From assembly GCA_021521415.1 (NCBI GenBank), contig JAIQDT010001113.1, positions 124,001 through 188,000 on the forward strand: 64,000 nucleotides of DNA. Reading direction: 5' to 3'. Below, piece after piece: positions 10,301-24,806 of this stretch (the stretch's first letter is position 1; every line of letters starts with the position of its first letter). The notes under the pieces were generated by a model. That model searched no databases and had not been told where the DNA came from. It saw only the letters and a list, made by a program, of their open reading frames with translations. The stretch comes from Bidens hawaiensis (Eukaryota; Streptophyta; Magnoliopsida; Asterales; Asteraceae). The position numbers were made by a program, and so were the translations under genes.

Positions 10301-11864
10301 GGGTTTAACCAACGCTTCTAAAAGGGTTAAATGTGTAAAAATTTGAAGTCTTAATTTCAACATTTGATTAAAAAAAAAGGCTTATATACTTTTAAGTGTT
10401 AATATTTGCATTTTATATCTTGAATTCGTATGTTCATGTCCGTTCCATATCATGTATTCCCAGAACCGTCCATTAAATTCACAAAAAATAAATCGTAAAT
10501 AAACTGAAAAAGTTACGGCTTTGTAAGTCAAGCCTTTGATCGGGAACCATTTTGTTCTAGTTTTTTTTCCTTTTTTTGTTTTGGTTTAGTTCTGGTACCG
10601 TAACGACTAAAGAGCATGACAGAAACCGACAGAATTCACGCAAACTCAACGGCTCAACACAATGGACCGTCAACGCTCGGGTTTGATAAATACCCACGAA
10701 TTCGTGTCGACTTAATCTACAATGTTTGGGTTTAACCAACGCTCCTAAAAGGGTTAAATGTGTAAAAATTTGAACTCTTAATTTCAACATTTGATTAAAA
10801 ATAAGGCTTATATACTTTTAAGAGTTAATATTTGCATTTTATATCTTGAATCCGTATGTTCATGTCCGTTTCATATCATGTATTCCAAGAACCGTCCTTT
10901 AAATTCACAAAAAATAATTCATAAATAAACTGAAAAAGTTACGGTATTGTAAGGCAAGCCTTTGATCGGGAACCATTTTGTTCTCGTTTTTTTCCTTTTT
11001 TTGTTTTGGTGTAGTTCTGATGCCGTAACGACTAAAAAGCATGTCAGAAACCGACCGAATTCGCGCAAACTCAACGACTCAACACAATGGACCGTCAACG
11101 CTCGGGTTTGATAAATACCCACGAATTCGTGTCGACTTAATCTACAATGTTTGGGTTTAACCAACGCTCCTAAAAGGGTTAAATGTGTATAAATTTGAAG
11201 TCTTAATTTCAACATTTGATTAAAAAAAAGGCTTATATACTTTTAAGAGTTAATATTTGAATTTTATATCTTGAATCCGTATGTTCATGTCCGTTCCATA
11301 TCATGTATTCCAAGAACCGTCCTTTAAATTCACAAAAAATAATTCGTAAATAAACTGAAAAAGTTACGGTATTGTAAGGCAAGCCTTTGATCGGGAACCA
11401 TTTTGTTTTGGGTTTTTTTTCATTTTTTTTTTGGTGTAGTTCTGGTACCGTAACGACTAAAGAGCATGACAGAAACCGACCGAATTCGCGCAAACTCAAT
11501 GAATCAACACAATGGACCGTCAATGCTCAGGTTTGATAAATACCCACGAATTCGTGTCGACTTAATCGACAATGTTTGGGTTTAACCAACGCTCCTAAAA
11601 GGTTTAAATGTGTATAAATTTGAAGTCTTAATTTCAACATTTGATTAAAAAAAAGGCTTATATACTTTTAAGAGTTAATATTTGCATTTTATATCTTGAA
11701 TCCGTATGTTCATGTCCGTTCCATATCATGTATTCATAGAACCGTCCATTAAATTCACAAAAAATAAATCGTAAATAAACTGAAAAAGTTCCGGTATTGT
11801 AAGGCAAGCCTATGATCGGGAACCGTTTTTTCTGGTTTTTTTTCCTTTTTTTGTTTTGGTGTTG

Positions 11865-13766
11865 TTATGGTACCGTAACGACTAAAGAGCATGACATAAA
11901 CCGACTGAATTCGCGCAAAATCAACGACTCAACACAATGGACAGTCAACGCTCGGGTTTGATAAATACCCGCGAATTCGTGTCGACTTAATCTACAATGT
12001 TTGGGTTTAACCAACGCTCCTAAAAGGGTTAAATGTGTATAAATTTGAAGTCTTAATTTCAACATTTGATTAAAAAAAAAGACTATTATACTTTTAAGAG
12101 TTAATATTTGCATTTTATATCTTGAATCCGTATGTTCATGTCCGTTCCATATCATGTATTCATATTACCGTCCATTAAATTCACAAAAAATAAATCGTAA
12201 ATAAACTGAAAAAGTTCCGGTATTGTAAGGCAAGCCTATGATCGGGAACCATTTTGTTCTGGTTTTTTTTCCTTTTTTTGTTTTGGTGTAGTTATGGTAC
12301 CGTAACGACTAAAGAGCATGACATAAACCGACTGAATTCGCTCAAAATCAACGACTCAACACAATGGACCGTCAACGCTCGGGTTTGATAAATACCCACG
12401 AATTCGTGTCGACTTAATCTACAATGTTTGGGTTTAACCAACACTCTTAAAAGGGTTAAATGTGTATAAATTTGAAGTCTTAATTTCAACATTTGATTAA
12501 AAAAATGCTTATATACTTTAAAGAGTTAATATTTGCATTTATATCTTGAATCCGTAAGTTCATGTCCGTTCCATATCATGTATTCATAGAACCGTCCATT
12601 AAATTCACAAAAAATAAATCGTAAATAAACTGAAAAAGTTCCGGTATTGTAAGGCAAGCCTATGATCGGGAACCATTTTGTTATGGTTTTTTTCCTCTTT
12701 TTGTTTTGGTGTAGTTCTGGTACCGTAACGACAAAAGAGCATGACAGAAACCGACCGAATTCGCGCAAACTCAACGACTCAACACAATGGACTGTCAACG
12801 CTCGGGTTTGATAAATACCCACGAATTCGTGTCGACTTAATCTACAATGTTTGGGTTTAACCAACGCTCCTAAAAGGGTTAAATGTGTATAAATTTGAAG
12901 TCTTAATTTCAACATTTGATTAAAAAAAAAGGCTTATATACTTTTTAGAGATAATATTTGCATTTTATATCTTGTATCCGTATGTTCATATCCGTTCCAT
13001 ATCATGTATTCCCAGGACCGTCCATTAAATTCACAAAAAATAAATCGTAAATAAACTGAAAAAGTTCCGGTATTGTAAGGCAAGCCTATGATCGGGAACC
13101 ATTTTGTTCTGGTTTTTTTTCCTTTTTTTGTTTTGGTGTAGTTATGGTACCGTAACGACTAAAGAGCATGACATTAACCGACTGAATTCGCTCAAAATCA
13201 ACGACTCAACACAATGGACCGTCAACGCTCGGGTTTGATAAATACCCACGAATTCGTGTCGACTTAATCTACAATGTTTGGGTTTAACCAACGCTCTTAA
13301 AAGGGTTAAATGTGTATAAATTTGAAGTCTTAATTTCAACATTTGATTAAAAAAATGCTTATATACTTTAAAGAGTTAATATTTGCATTTTATATCTTGA
13401 ATCCGTAGTTCATGTCCGTTCCATATCATGTATTCATAGAACCGTCCATTAAATTCACAAAAAATAAATCGTAAATAAACTGAAAAAGTTCCGGTATTGT
13501 AAGGCAAGCCTATGATCGGGAACCATTTTGTTCTGGTTTTTTTTCCTTTTTTTGTTTTGGTGTAGTTATGGTACCGTAACGACTAAAGAGCATGACATAA
13601 ACCGACTGAATTCGCGCAAAATCAACGACTCAACACAATGGACCGTCAACGCTAGGGTTTGATAAATACCCACGAATTCGTGTCGTCTTAATCTACAATG
13701 TTTGGGTTTAACCAACGCTCCTAAAAGGGTTAAATGTGTATAAATTTGAAGTCTTAATTTCAACAT
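11865..13766 (+). repeat. Local monomer subfamily with GTTATGGTACC and 850-bp repetition
   Basis: Monomers at about 11865, 12292, 13142 and 13566 share GTTATGGTACCG, GACATAAACCGACTG or a close variant, and a GTTCCGGTATTG block. The units beginning at 12292 and 13142 are nearly identical over most of their length, 850 bp (two monomers) apart. The intervening unit at about 12720 belongs to a different variant class. Confidence 0.75.
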
Positions 13767-15478
13767 TTGATTAAAAAAAAGGCTTATATACCTTTAAGAG
13801 TTAATATTTGCATTTTATATCTTGAATCCGTATGTTCATGTCCGTTCCATATCATGTATTCCAAGAACCGTCCATTAAATTCACAAAAAATAAATCGTAA
13901 ATAAACTGAAAAAGATACGGTACTGTAAGGCAAGCCTTTGATAGGGAACCATTTTGTTCTGGTTTTTTTTATTCTGGTGTAGTTCTTTTACCGTAACGAC
14001 TAAAGAGCATGACAGAAACCGACCGAATTCGCACAAACTCAACGACTCAACACAATGGACCGTCAACGCTCGGGTTTGATAAATACCCACGAATTCGTGT
14101 CGACTTAATCTACAATGTTTGGGTTTAACCAACGCTCCTAAAAGGGTTAAATGTGTATAAATTTGAAGTCTTAATTTCAACATTTGATTAAAAAAAAAGG
14201 CTTATATACTTTTAAGAGTTAATATTTGCATTTTATATCTTGAATCCGTATGTTCATGTCCGTTCCATATCATGTATTTCCATAACCGTCCATTAAATTC
14301 ACAAAAAATAAATCGTAAATAAACTGAAAAGGTTAAGGTATTGTAAGGCAATCCTTTGATCGGGAACCATTTTGTTTTGGTTTTTTTTTTCATTTTTTTG
14401 TTTTGGTGTAGTTCTGGTACCGTAACGACTAAAGAGCATGACAGAAACCGACCGAATTCGCGCAAACTCAATGACTCAACACAATGGACCGTCAATGCTC
14501 ACGTTTGATTAATACCAACGAATTCGTGTCGACTTAATCTACAATGTTTGGGTTTAACCAACGCTCCTAAAAGGGTTAAATGTGTTTAAATTTGAAGTCT
14601 TAATTTCAACATTTGATTAAAAAAAAAGGCTTATGTACTTGTAAGAGTTAATATTTGCATTTTATATCTTGAATCCGTATGTTCATGTCCGTCCAATATC
14701 ATGTATTCCCAGAACCGTCCATTAAATTCACAAAAAATAAATCGTAAATAAACTGAAAAAGTTACGATATTGTAAGTCAAGCTTTTGATCGGGAACCATT
14801 TTGTTCTGGTTTTTTTTCCTTTTTTTGTTTTGGTGTAGTTCTTGTACCGTAACGACTAAAGAGCATGACAGAAATCGACCGAATTCGCGCAAACTCAACG
14901 ACTCAACACAATGGATAGTCAACGCTCGGGTTTGATAAATACCCACGAATTCGTGTCGACTTAATCTACAATATTTGGGTTTAACCAACGCTCCTAAAAG
15001 GGTTAAATGTGTATAAACTTGAAGTCTTAATTTCAACATTTGATTAAAAAAAGGCTTATATACTTTTAAGAGTTAATATTTGCATTTTATATCTTGAATC
15101 CGTAAGTTCATGTCCGTTCCTTATCATGTATTCCCATAACCGTCCATTAAATTCATAAAAAATAAATCGTAAATAAACTAAAAATGTTAAGGTATTGTAA
15201 GGCAAGCCTTTGATCGGGAACCATTTTGTTCTGTTTTTTTTCCTTTTTTTTGTTTTGGTGTAGTTCTGGTACCGTAACGACTAAAGAGCAAGACAGAAAC
15301 CGACCGAATTCGGGCAAACTCAACGACTCAACACAATGGAACGTCAACGCTCGGGTTTGATAAATACTCACGAATTTGTGTCGACTTAATCTACAATGTT
15401 TGGGTTTAACCAACGCTCCTATAAGGGTTAAATGTATATAAATTTGAAGTCTTAATTTCAAAATTTGATTTAAAAAAA

Positions 15479-18400
15479 GGATTATATAATTTTAAGAGTT
15501 AATATTTGCATTTTATATCTTGAATCCGTATGTTCATGTCCGTTCCATATCATGTATTCCCAGAACCGTCCATTAAATTCACAAAAAATAAATCGTAAAT
15601 AAACTGAAAAAGTTACGGTATTGTAAGTCAAGCCTTTGATCGGGAACCATTTTGTTCTGTTTTTTTTCCTTGTTTTTGTTTTGGTGTAGTTCTGGTACCG
15701 TAACGACTAATGAGCATGACAGAAACCGACCGAATTCGCGCAAACTCAATGACTCAACACAATGGACCGTCAATGCTCAGGTTTGATAAATACCCACGAA
15801 TTCGTGTCGACTTAATCTACAATGTTTGGGTTTAACCAACGCTCCTAAAAGGGTTAAATGTGTATAAATTTGAAGTCTTAATTTCAACATTTGATTAAAA
15901 AAAAAGGCTTATATACTTTTAAGAGTTAATATTTGCATTTTAAATCTTGAATCCGTATGTTCATGTCCGTTCCATATCATGTATTACCAGAACCGTCCAT
16001 TAAATTCACAAAAAATAAATCGTAAATAAACTGAAAAAGTTAAGGTATTGTAAGGCAATCCTTTGATCGGGAACCATTTTGTTTTTTTTCCTTTTTTCGT
16101 TTTGGTTTAGTTCTGGTACCGTAACGACTAAAGAGCATGACAGAAACCGACCGAATTCGGGCAAACTCAACGACTCAACACAATGGACCGTCAACGCTCG
16201 GGTTTGATAAATACCCACGAATTCGTGTCGACTTAATCAACAATGTTTGGGCTTAACCAATGCTCCTAAAAGGGTTAAATGTGTATAAATTTGAAGTCTT
16301 AATTTCAACATTTGATTAAAAAAAAGGCTTATATACTTTTAAGAGTTAATATTTGCATTTTATATCTTGAATCCGTATGTTCATGTCCGTTCCATATCAT
16401 GTATTCCCATAACCGTCCATTAATTCAAAAAAAAATAAATCGTAAATAAACTAAAAAAGTTAAGGTATTGTAAGGCAAGCCTTTGATCGGGAACCATTTT
16501 GTTCTGTTTTTTTCCTTTTTTTTGTTTTGGTGTAGTTCTGGTACCGTAACGACTAAAGAGCTTGACAGAAACCGACCGAATTCGCGCAAACTCAACGACT
16601 CAACACAATGGATCGTCAACGCTCGGGTTTGATAAATACTCACGAATTTGTGTCGACTTAATCTACAATGTTTGGGTTTAACCAACGCTCCTATAAGGGT
16701 TAAATGTATATAAATTTGAAGTCTTAATTTCAAAATTTGATTAAAAAAAAGGATTATATAATTTTAAGAGTTAATGTTTGCATTTTATATCTTGAATCTG
16801 TATGTTCATGTCCGTTCCATATCATGTATTCCCAGAACCGTCCATTAAATTCACAATAAATAAATCGTAAATAAACTGAAAAGTTCTGGTATTGTAAGGC
16901 AAGCCTATGATCGGGAACCATTTTGTTATGGTTTTTATCCTTTTTTTGTTTTGGTGTAGTTATGGTACCGTAACGACTAAAGAGCATGACAGAAACAGAC
17001 TGAATTCGCGCTAAATCAATGACTCAACACAATGGACCGTCAACGCTCGGGTTTGATAAAAACCCACGAATTCGTGTCGACTTAATCTACAATGTTTGGG
17101 TTTAACCAATGCTCCTAAAAGGGTTAAATGTGTATAAATTTGAAGTCTTAATTTCAACATTTGATTAAAAAAAAGGCTTATATACTTTTAAGAGTTAATA
17201 TTTGCATTTTATATCTTGAATCCGTATGTTCATGTCCGTTCCATATCATGTATTCCAAGAACCGTCCATTAAAATCACAAAAAATAAATCGTAAATAAAC
17301 TGAAAAAGTTACGGTACTGTAAGGTAAGCCTTTGATCGTGAACCATTTTGTTCTGGTTTTTTTCCTTTTTTTGTTCTGGTGTAGTTCTGGTACCGTAACG
17401 ACTAAAGAGCATGACAGAAACCGACCGAATTCGCGCAAACTCAACGACTCAACACAATGGACCGTCAACGCTCGGGTTTGATAAATACCCATGAATTCGT
17501 GTCGACTTAATCTACAACGTTTGGGTTTAACCAACGCTCCTAAAAGGGTTAAATGTGTATAAATTTGAAGTCTTAATTTCAACATTTGATTAAAAAAAGA
17601 AGGCTTATATACTTTTAAGAGTTAATATTTGCATTTTATATCTTGAATCCGTATGTTCATGTCCGTTCCATATCATGTATTCCCAGAACCGTCCTTTAAA
17701 TTCACAAAAAATAAATCGTAAACAAACTGAAAAAGTTACGGTATTGTAAGGCAAGCCTTTGATCGGGAACCATTTTGTTCTGTTTTTTTTACTTTTTTGT
17801 TTTTGTGTAGTTCTGGTGCCGTAACGACTAAAGAGCATGACAGAAACCGACCGAATTCGGGAAAACTCAACGACTCAACACAATGGACCGTCAAAGCTCG
17901 GGTTTGATAAATAACAACGAATTCGTGTCGACTTAATCTACAATGTTTGGGTTTAACCAACGCTCCTAAAAGGGTTAAATGTGTATAAATTTGAAGTCTT
18001 AATTTCAACATTTGATTAAAAAAAGCTTATATACTTTTAAGAGTTAATATTTGCATTTTATATCTTGAATCCGTAAGTTCATGTCCGTTCAATATCATGT
18101 ATTCCCATAACCGTCCATTAAATTCACAAAAAAATAAATCATAAATAAACTGAAAAAGTTAAGGTATTGTAAGGCAATCCTTTGATCGAGAACCATTTTG
18201 TTTTGTTTTTTTTTTCCTTTTTTTGTTTTGGTGTAGTTCTGGTACCGTAACGAGTAAAGAGCATGAAAGAAACCGACCGAATTCGCGCAAACTCATCGAC
18301 TCAACACAATGGACAGTCAACGCTCGGGTTTTATAAATACCCACGAATTCGTGTCGACTTAATCTACAATATTTGGGTATAACCAACGCTCCTAAAAGGG

Positions 18401-21400
18401 TTAAATGTGTATAAATTTGAAGTCTTAATTTCAACATTTGATTAAAAAAAGGCTTATATACTTTTAAGAGTTAATATTTGCATTTTATATCTTGAATCCG
18501 TATGTTCATGTCCGTTCCATATCATGTATTCCCATAACCGTCCATTAAATTCACAAAAAATAAATCGTAAATAAACAAAAAAAGTTAAGGTATTGTAAGG
18601 CAAGCCTTTGATCGGGAACCATTTTGTTCTGTTTTTTTTTCCTTTTTTTTGTTTTGGTGTAGTTCTGGTACCGTAACGACTAAAGAGCATGACAGAAACC
18701 GACCGGATTCGCGCAAACTCAACGACTCAACACAATGGATCGTCAACGCTCGGGTTTGATAAATACTCACGAATTTGTGTCGACTTAATCTACAACGTTT
18801 GGGTTTAACCAACGCTCCTATAAGGGTTAAATGTATATAAATTTGATTAAAAAAAAAGGATTATATAATTTTAAGATTTAATATTTGCATTTTATATCTT
18901 GAATCCGTATGTTCATGTCCGTTCCATATCATGTATTCCCAGAACCGTCCATTAAATTCACAATAAATAAATCATAAATAAACTGAAAAAGTTCTGGTAT
19001 TGTAAGGCAAGCCTATGATCGGGAACCATTTTGTTCTGGTTTTTTTCCTTTTTTTGTTTTGGTGTAGTTATGGTACCGTAACGACTAAAGAGCATGACAG
19101 AAACCGACCGAATTCGGGAAAACTCAACGACTCAACACAATGGACCGTCAAGGCTCGGGTTTGATAAAAACCCACGAATTCGTGTTGACTTAATCTACAA
19201 TGTTTGGGTTTAACCAACGCTCCTAAAAGGGTTAAATGTGTATAAATTTGAAGTCTTAATTTCAACATTTGATTAAAAAAAGGCTTATATACTTTTAAGA
19301 GTTAATATTTGCATTTTATATCTTGAATCCGTATGTTCATGTCCATTCCATATCATGTATTCCAAGAACCGTCCATTAAAATCACAAAAAATAAATCGTA
19401 AATAAACTGAAAAAGTTACGGTACTGTAAGGCAAGCCTTTGATCGGGAACCATTTTGTTCTGGTTTTTTTCCTTTTTTTGTTCTGGTGTAGTTCTGGTAC
19501 CGCAACGACTAAAGAGCATGACAGAAACCGACCGATTCGCGCAAACTCAACGACTCAACACAATGGACCGTCAACGCTCGGGTTTGAAAAATACCCAAGA
19601 ATTCGTGTCGACTTAATCTACAACGTTTGGGTTTAACCAACGCTCCTAAAAGAGTTAAATGTGTATAAATTTGAAGTCTTAATTTCAACATTTGATTAAA
19701 AAAAAAAGGCTTATATACTTTTAAAAGTTAATATTTGCATTTTATATCTTGAATCCGTATGTTCATGTCCGTTCCATATCATGTATACCCATAACCGTCC
19801 ATTAAATTCACAAAAAATAAATCGTAAATAAACTGAAAAAGTTACGGTATTGTAAGTCAAGCCTTTGATCGGGAACCATTTTGTTCTGTTTTTTTTTTCC
19901 TTTTTTTGTTTTGGTGTAGTTCTTGTACCGTAACGACTAAAGAGCATGACAGAAACCGACAGAATTCACGCAAACTCAACGACTCAACACAATGGACCGT
20001 CAACGCTCGGGTTTGATAAATACCCACGAATTCGTGTCGACTTAATCTACAATGTTTGGGTTTAACCAACGCTCCTAAAAGGGTTAAATGTGTATAAATT
20101 TGAAGTCTTATTTTCAACATTTGATTAAAAAAAAGGCTTATATACTTTTAAGAGTTAATATTTGCATTTTATATCTTGAATCCGTATGTTCATGTCCGTT
20201 CCTTATCATGTATTCCCATAACCGTCCATTAATTCACAAAAAAATAAATCGTAAATAAACTAAAAAAGTTAAGGTATTGTAAGGCAAGCCTTTGATCGGG
20301 AACCATTTTGTTCTGTTTTTTTTCCTTTTTTTGTTTTGGTGTAGTTCTGGTGCCGTAAAGACTAAAGAGCATGACAGAAACCGACCGAATTTGCGCAAAC
20401 TCAACGACTCAACACAATGGATCGTCAACGCTTGGGTTTGATAAATACTCACGAATTTGTGTCGACTTAATCTACAATGTTTGGGTTTAACCAACGCTCC
20501 TATAAGGGTTAAATGTATATAAATTTGAAGTCTTAATTTCAAAATTTGATTAAAAAAAAAGGATTATATAATTTTAAGAGTTAATATTTGCATTTTATAT
20601 CTTGAATCCGTATGTTCATGTCCGTTCGATATCATGTATTCCCAGAACCGTCCATTAAATTCACATTAAATAAATCGTAAATAAACTGAAAAAGTTCTGG
20701 TATTGTAAGGCAAGCCTATGATCGGGAACCATTTTGTTATGGTTTTTTTTTCCTTTTTTTGTTTTGGTGTAGTTATGGTACTGTAACGACTAAAGAGCAT
20801 GACAGAAACAGACTGAATTCGAGCTAAATCAACGACTCAACACAATGGAACGTCAACGCTCGGGTTTGATAAAAACCCCCGAATTCGTGTCGACTTAATC
20901 TACAATGTTTGGGTTTAACCAACGCTCCTAAAAGGGTTAAATGTGTATAAATTTGAAGTCTTAATTTCAACATTTGATTAAAAAAAAGGCTTATATACTT
21001 TTAAGAGTTAATATTTGCATTTTATATCTTGAATCCGTTTGTTCATGTCCGTTCCATATCATGTATTCCAAGAACCGTCCATTAAAATCACAAAAAATAA
21101 ATCGTAAATAAACTGAAAAAGTTACGGTACTGTAAGGCAAGCCTTTGATCGGGAACCATTTTGTTCTGGTTTTTTTCCTTTTTTTGTTCCGGTGTAGTTC
21201 TGGTACCGTAACGACTAAAGAGCATGACAGAAACCGACCGAATTCGCGCAAACTCAACGACTCAACACAATGGACCGTCAACGCTCGGGTTTGATAAATA
21301 CCCACGAATTCGTGTCGACTTAATCTACAACGTTTGGGTTTAACCAACGCTCCTAAAAGGGTTAAATGTGTATAAATTTAAAGTCTTAATTTCAACATTT

Positions 21401-23570
21401 GATTAAAAAAAAAGGCTTATATACTTTTAAGATTTAATATTTGCATTTTATATCTTGAATCCGTATGTTCATGTCCGTTCCATATCATGTATTCCAAGAA
21501 CCGTCCATTAAAATCACAAAAAATAAATCGTAAATAAACTGAAAAAGTTACGGTACTGTAAGGCAAGCCTTTGATCGGGAACCATTTTGTTCTGGTTTTT
21601 ATCCTTTTTTTGTTCTGGTGTAGTTCTGGTACCGCAAAGACTAAAGAGCATGACAGAAACCGACCGATTCGCGCAAACTCAACGACTCAACACAATGGAC
21701 CGTCAACGCTCGGGTTTGATAAATACCCACGAATTCGTGTCGACTTAATCTACAACGTTTGGGTTTAACCAACGCTCCTAAAAGGGTTAAATGTGTATAA
21801 ATTTGAAGTCTTAATTTCAACATTTGATTAAAAAAAAAAGGCTTATATACTTTTAAGAGTTAATATTTGCATTTTATATCTTGAATCCGTATGTTCATGT
21901 CCGTTCCATATCATGTATACCCATAACCGTCCATTAAATTCACAAAAAATAAATCGTAAATAAACTGAAAAAGTTACGGTATTGTAAGTCAAGCCTTTGA
22001 TCGGGAACCATTTTGTTCTGGTTTTTTTTCCTTTTTTTGTTTTGGTGTAGTTCTTGTACCGTAACGACTAAAGAGCATGACAGAAACCGACAGAATTCAC
22101 GCAAACTCAACGACTCAACACAATGGACCGTCAACGCTCGGGTTTGATAAATACCCACGAATTCGTGTCGACTTAATCTACAATGTTTGGGTTTAACCAA
22201 CGCTCCTAAAAGGGTTAAGTGTGTATAAATTTGAAGTCTTAATTTCAACATTTGATTAAAAAAAAGGCTTATATACTTTTAAGAGTTAATATTTGCATTT
22301 TATATCTTGAATCCGTATGTTCATGTCCGTTCCATATCATGTATTCCCATAACCGTCCATTAATTCACAAAAAAATAAATAGTAAGTAAACTAAAAAAGT
22401 TAAGGTATTGTAAGGCAAGCCTTTGATCGGGAACCATTTTGTTCTGTTTTTTTTCCTTTTTTTGTTTTGGTGTAGTTCTGGTGCCGTAAAGACTAAAGAG
22501 CATGACAGAAACCGACCGAATTCGCGCAAACTCAACGACTCAACACAATGGATCGTCAACGCTTGGGTTTGATAAATACTCACGAATTTGTGTCGACTTA
22601 ATCTACAATGTTTGGGTTTAACCAACGCTCCTATAAGGGTTAAATGTATATAAATTTGAAGTCTTAATTTCAAAATTTGTTTAAAAAAAAAGGATTATAT
22701 AATTTTAAGAGTTAATATTTGCATTTTATATCTTGAATCCGTATGTTCATGTCCGTTCGATATCATGTATTCCCAGAACCGTCCATTAAATTCACAATAA
22801 ATAAATCGTAAATAAACTGAAAAAGTTCTGGTATTGTAAGGCAAGCCTATGATCGGGAACCATTTTGTTATGGTTTTTTTTTCCTTTTTTTGTTTTGGTG
22901 TAGTTATGGTAATGTAACGACTAAAGAGCATGACAGAAACAGATTGAATTCGAGCTAAATCAACGACTCAACACAATGGACCGTCAACGCTCGGGTTTGA
23001 TAAAAACCCCCGAATTCGTGTCGACTTAATCTACAATTTTTGGGTTTAACCAACGCTCCTAAAAGGGTTAAATGTGTATAAATTTGAAGTCTTAATTTCA
23101 ACATTTGATTAAAAAAAAAGGCTTATATACTTTTAAGAGTTAATATTTGCATTTTATATCTTGAATCCGTATGTTCATGTCCGTTCCATATCATGTATTC
23201 CAAGAACCGTCCATTAAAATCACAAAAAATAAATCGTAAATAAACTGAAAAAGTTACGGTACTGTAAGGCAAGCCTTTGATCGGGAACCATTTTGTTCTG
23301 GTTTTTTTCCTTTTTTTGTTCCGGTGTAGTTCTGGTACCGTAACGACTAAAGAGCATGACAGAAACCGACCGAATTCGCGCAAACTCAACGACTCAACAC
23401 AATGGACCGTCAACGCTCGGGTTTGATAAATACCCACGAATTCGTGTCGACTTAATCTACAACGTTTGGGTTTAACCAACGCTCCTAAAAGGGTTAAATG
23501 TGTATAAATTTAAAGTCTTAATTTCAACATTTGATTAAAAAAAAAAAGGCTTATATACTTTTAAGATTTA
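15479..23570 (+). repeat. Five-monomer register (about 2.13 kb), first clear higher-order structure
   Basis: A marker junction GGATTATATAATTTT occurs at 15479, 16751, 18858, 20561 and 22692. The spacings are 1272, 2107, 1703 and 2131 bp, that is three, five, four and five monomers. Between 19.3 and 23.5 kb two consecutive five-monomer blocks match unit by unit at an offset of 2131-2132 bp, for example 19439 with 21571, 20234 with 22365, and 20991 with 23123. Confidence 0.85.
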
Positions 23571-24806
23571 ATATTTGCATTTTATATCTTGAATCCGTAT
23601 GTTCATGTCCGTTCCATATCTTGTATTCCCAGAACCGTCCTTTAAATTCACAAAAAATAAATCGTAAACAAACTGAAAAAGTTACGGTATTGTAAGGCAA
23701 GCCTTTGATCGGGAACCATTTTGTTCTGTTTTTTTTACTTTTTTGTTTTTGTGTAGTTCTGGTGCCGTAACGACTAAAGAGCTGACAGAAACCGACCGAA
23801 TTCGGGAAAACTCAACGACTCAACACAATGGACCGTCAAGGCTCGGGTTTGATAAATACCCACGAATTCGTGTCGACTTAATCTACAATGTTTGGGTTTA
23901 ACCAACGCTCCTAAAAGGGTTAAATGTGTATAAATTTGAAGTCTTAATTTCAACATTTGATTAAAAAAAAGGCTTATATACTTTTAAGAGTTAATATTTG
24001 CATTTTATATCTTGAATCCGTATGTTCATGTCCGTTCCATATCATGTATTCCAAGAACCGTCCATTAAAATCACAAAAAATAAATCGTAAATAAACTGAA
24101 AAAGTTACGGTACTGTAAGGCAAGCCTTTGATCGGGAACCATTTTGTTCTGGTTTTTTTCCTTTTTTTGTTCCGGTGTAGTTCTGGTACCGTAACGACAA
24201 AAGAGCATGACAGAAACCGACCGAATTCGCGCAAACTCAACGACTCAACACAATGGACCGTCAACGCTCGGGTTTGATAAATACCCACGAATTCGTGTCG
24301 ACTTAATCAACAACGTTTGGGTTTAACCAACGCTCCTAAAAGGTTAAATGTGTATAAATTTAAAGTCTTAATTTCAACATTTGATTAAAAAAAAAAGGCT
24401 TATATACTTTTAAGATTTAATATTTGCATTTTATATCTTGAATCCGTATGTTCATGTCCGTTCCATATCATGTATTCCCATAACCGTCCTTTAAATTCTC
24501 AAAAAATAAATCGTAAACAAACTGAAAAAGTTACGGTATTGTAAGGCAAGCCTTTGATCGGGAACCATTTTGTTCTGTTTTTTTTACTTTTTTGTTTTTG
24601 TGTAGTTCTGGTGCCGTAACGACTAAAGAGCATGACAGAAACCGACCGAATTCGGGAAAACTCAACGACTCAACACAATGGACCGTCAAGGCTCGGGTTT
24701 GATAAATACCCACGAATTCGTGTCGACTTAATCTACAATGTTTGGGTTTAACCAACTCTCCTAAAAGGGTTAAATGTGTATAAATTTGAAGTCTTAATTT
24801 CAACAT
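23123..24806 (+). repeat. Two-monomer duplication, about 851 bp
   Basis: A pair of unlike monomers is repeated. One is a class with GTTCCGGTGTAG (units starting near 23123 and 23974). The other has GAATTCGGGAAAACTC and a short T-tract with TTTTTACTTTTTTG (near 23700 and 24550). Small differences include the loss of two bases in GAGCTGACAG at about 23781. Confidence 0.75.

Larger units (their letters stand above)
2703..15478 (+). repeat. Heterogeneous edge part of the array
   Basis: Neighbouring monomers here differ from each other at many sites, and no multi-monomer block repeats cleanly beyond local pairs. Diagnostic variants reappear at different offsets in tracts shorter than a monomer. 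For example, the ATCCATAAGTTC to AAATTGTAAAT tract at 7861 returns at 9995 (2134 bp), while TTAAGTGTTAATA at 9111 returns at 10392 (1281 bp). This looks like old array sequence reshuffled by conversion and unequal exchange. Confidence 0.75.

Noticed and set aside
19439..21768. Plus-strand open frames at 19439-19636 and 21571-21768
   Set aside because: They are in the same satellite sequence as the minus-strand frames, appear only where chance indels open the frame, and are exactly one five-monomer period apart.
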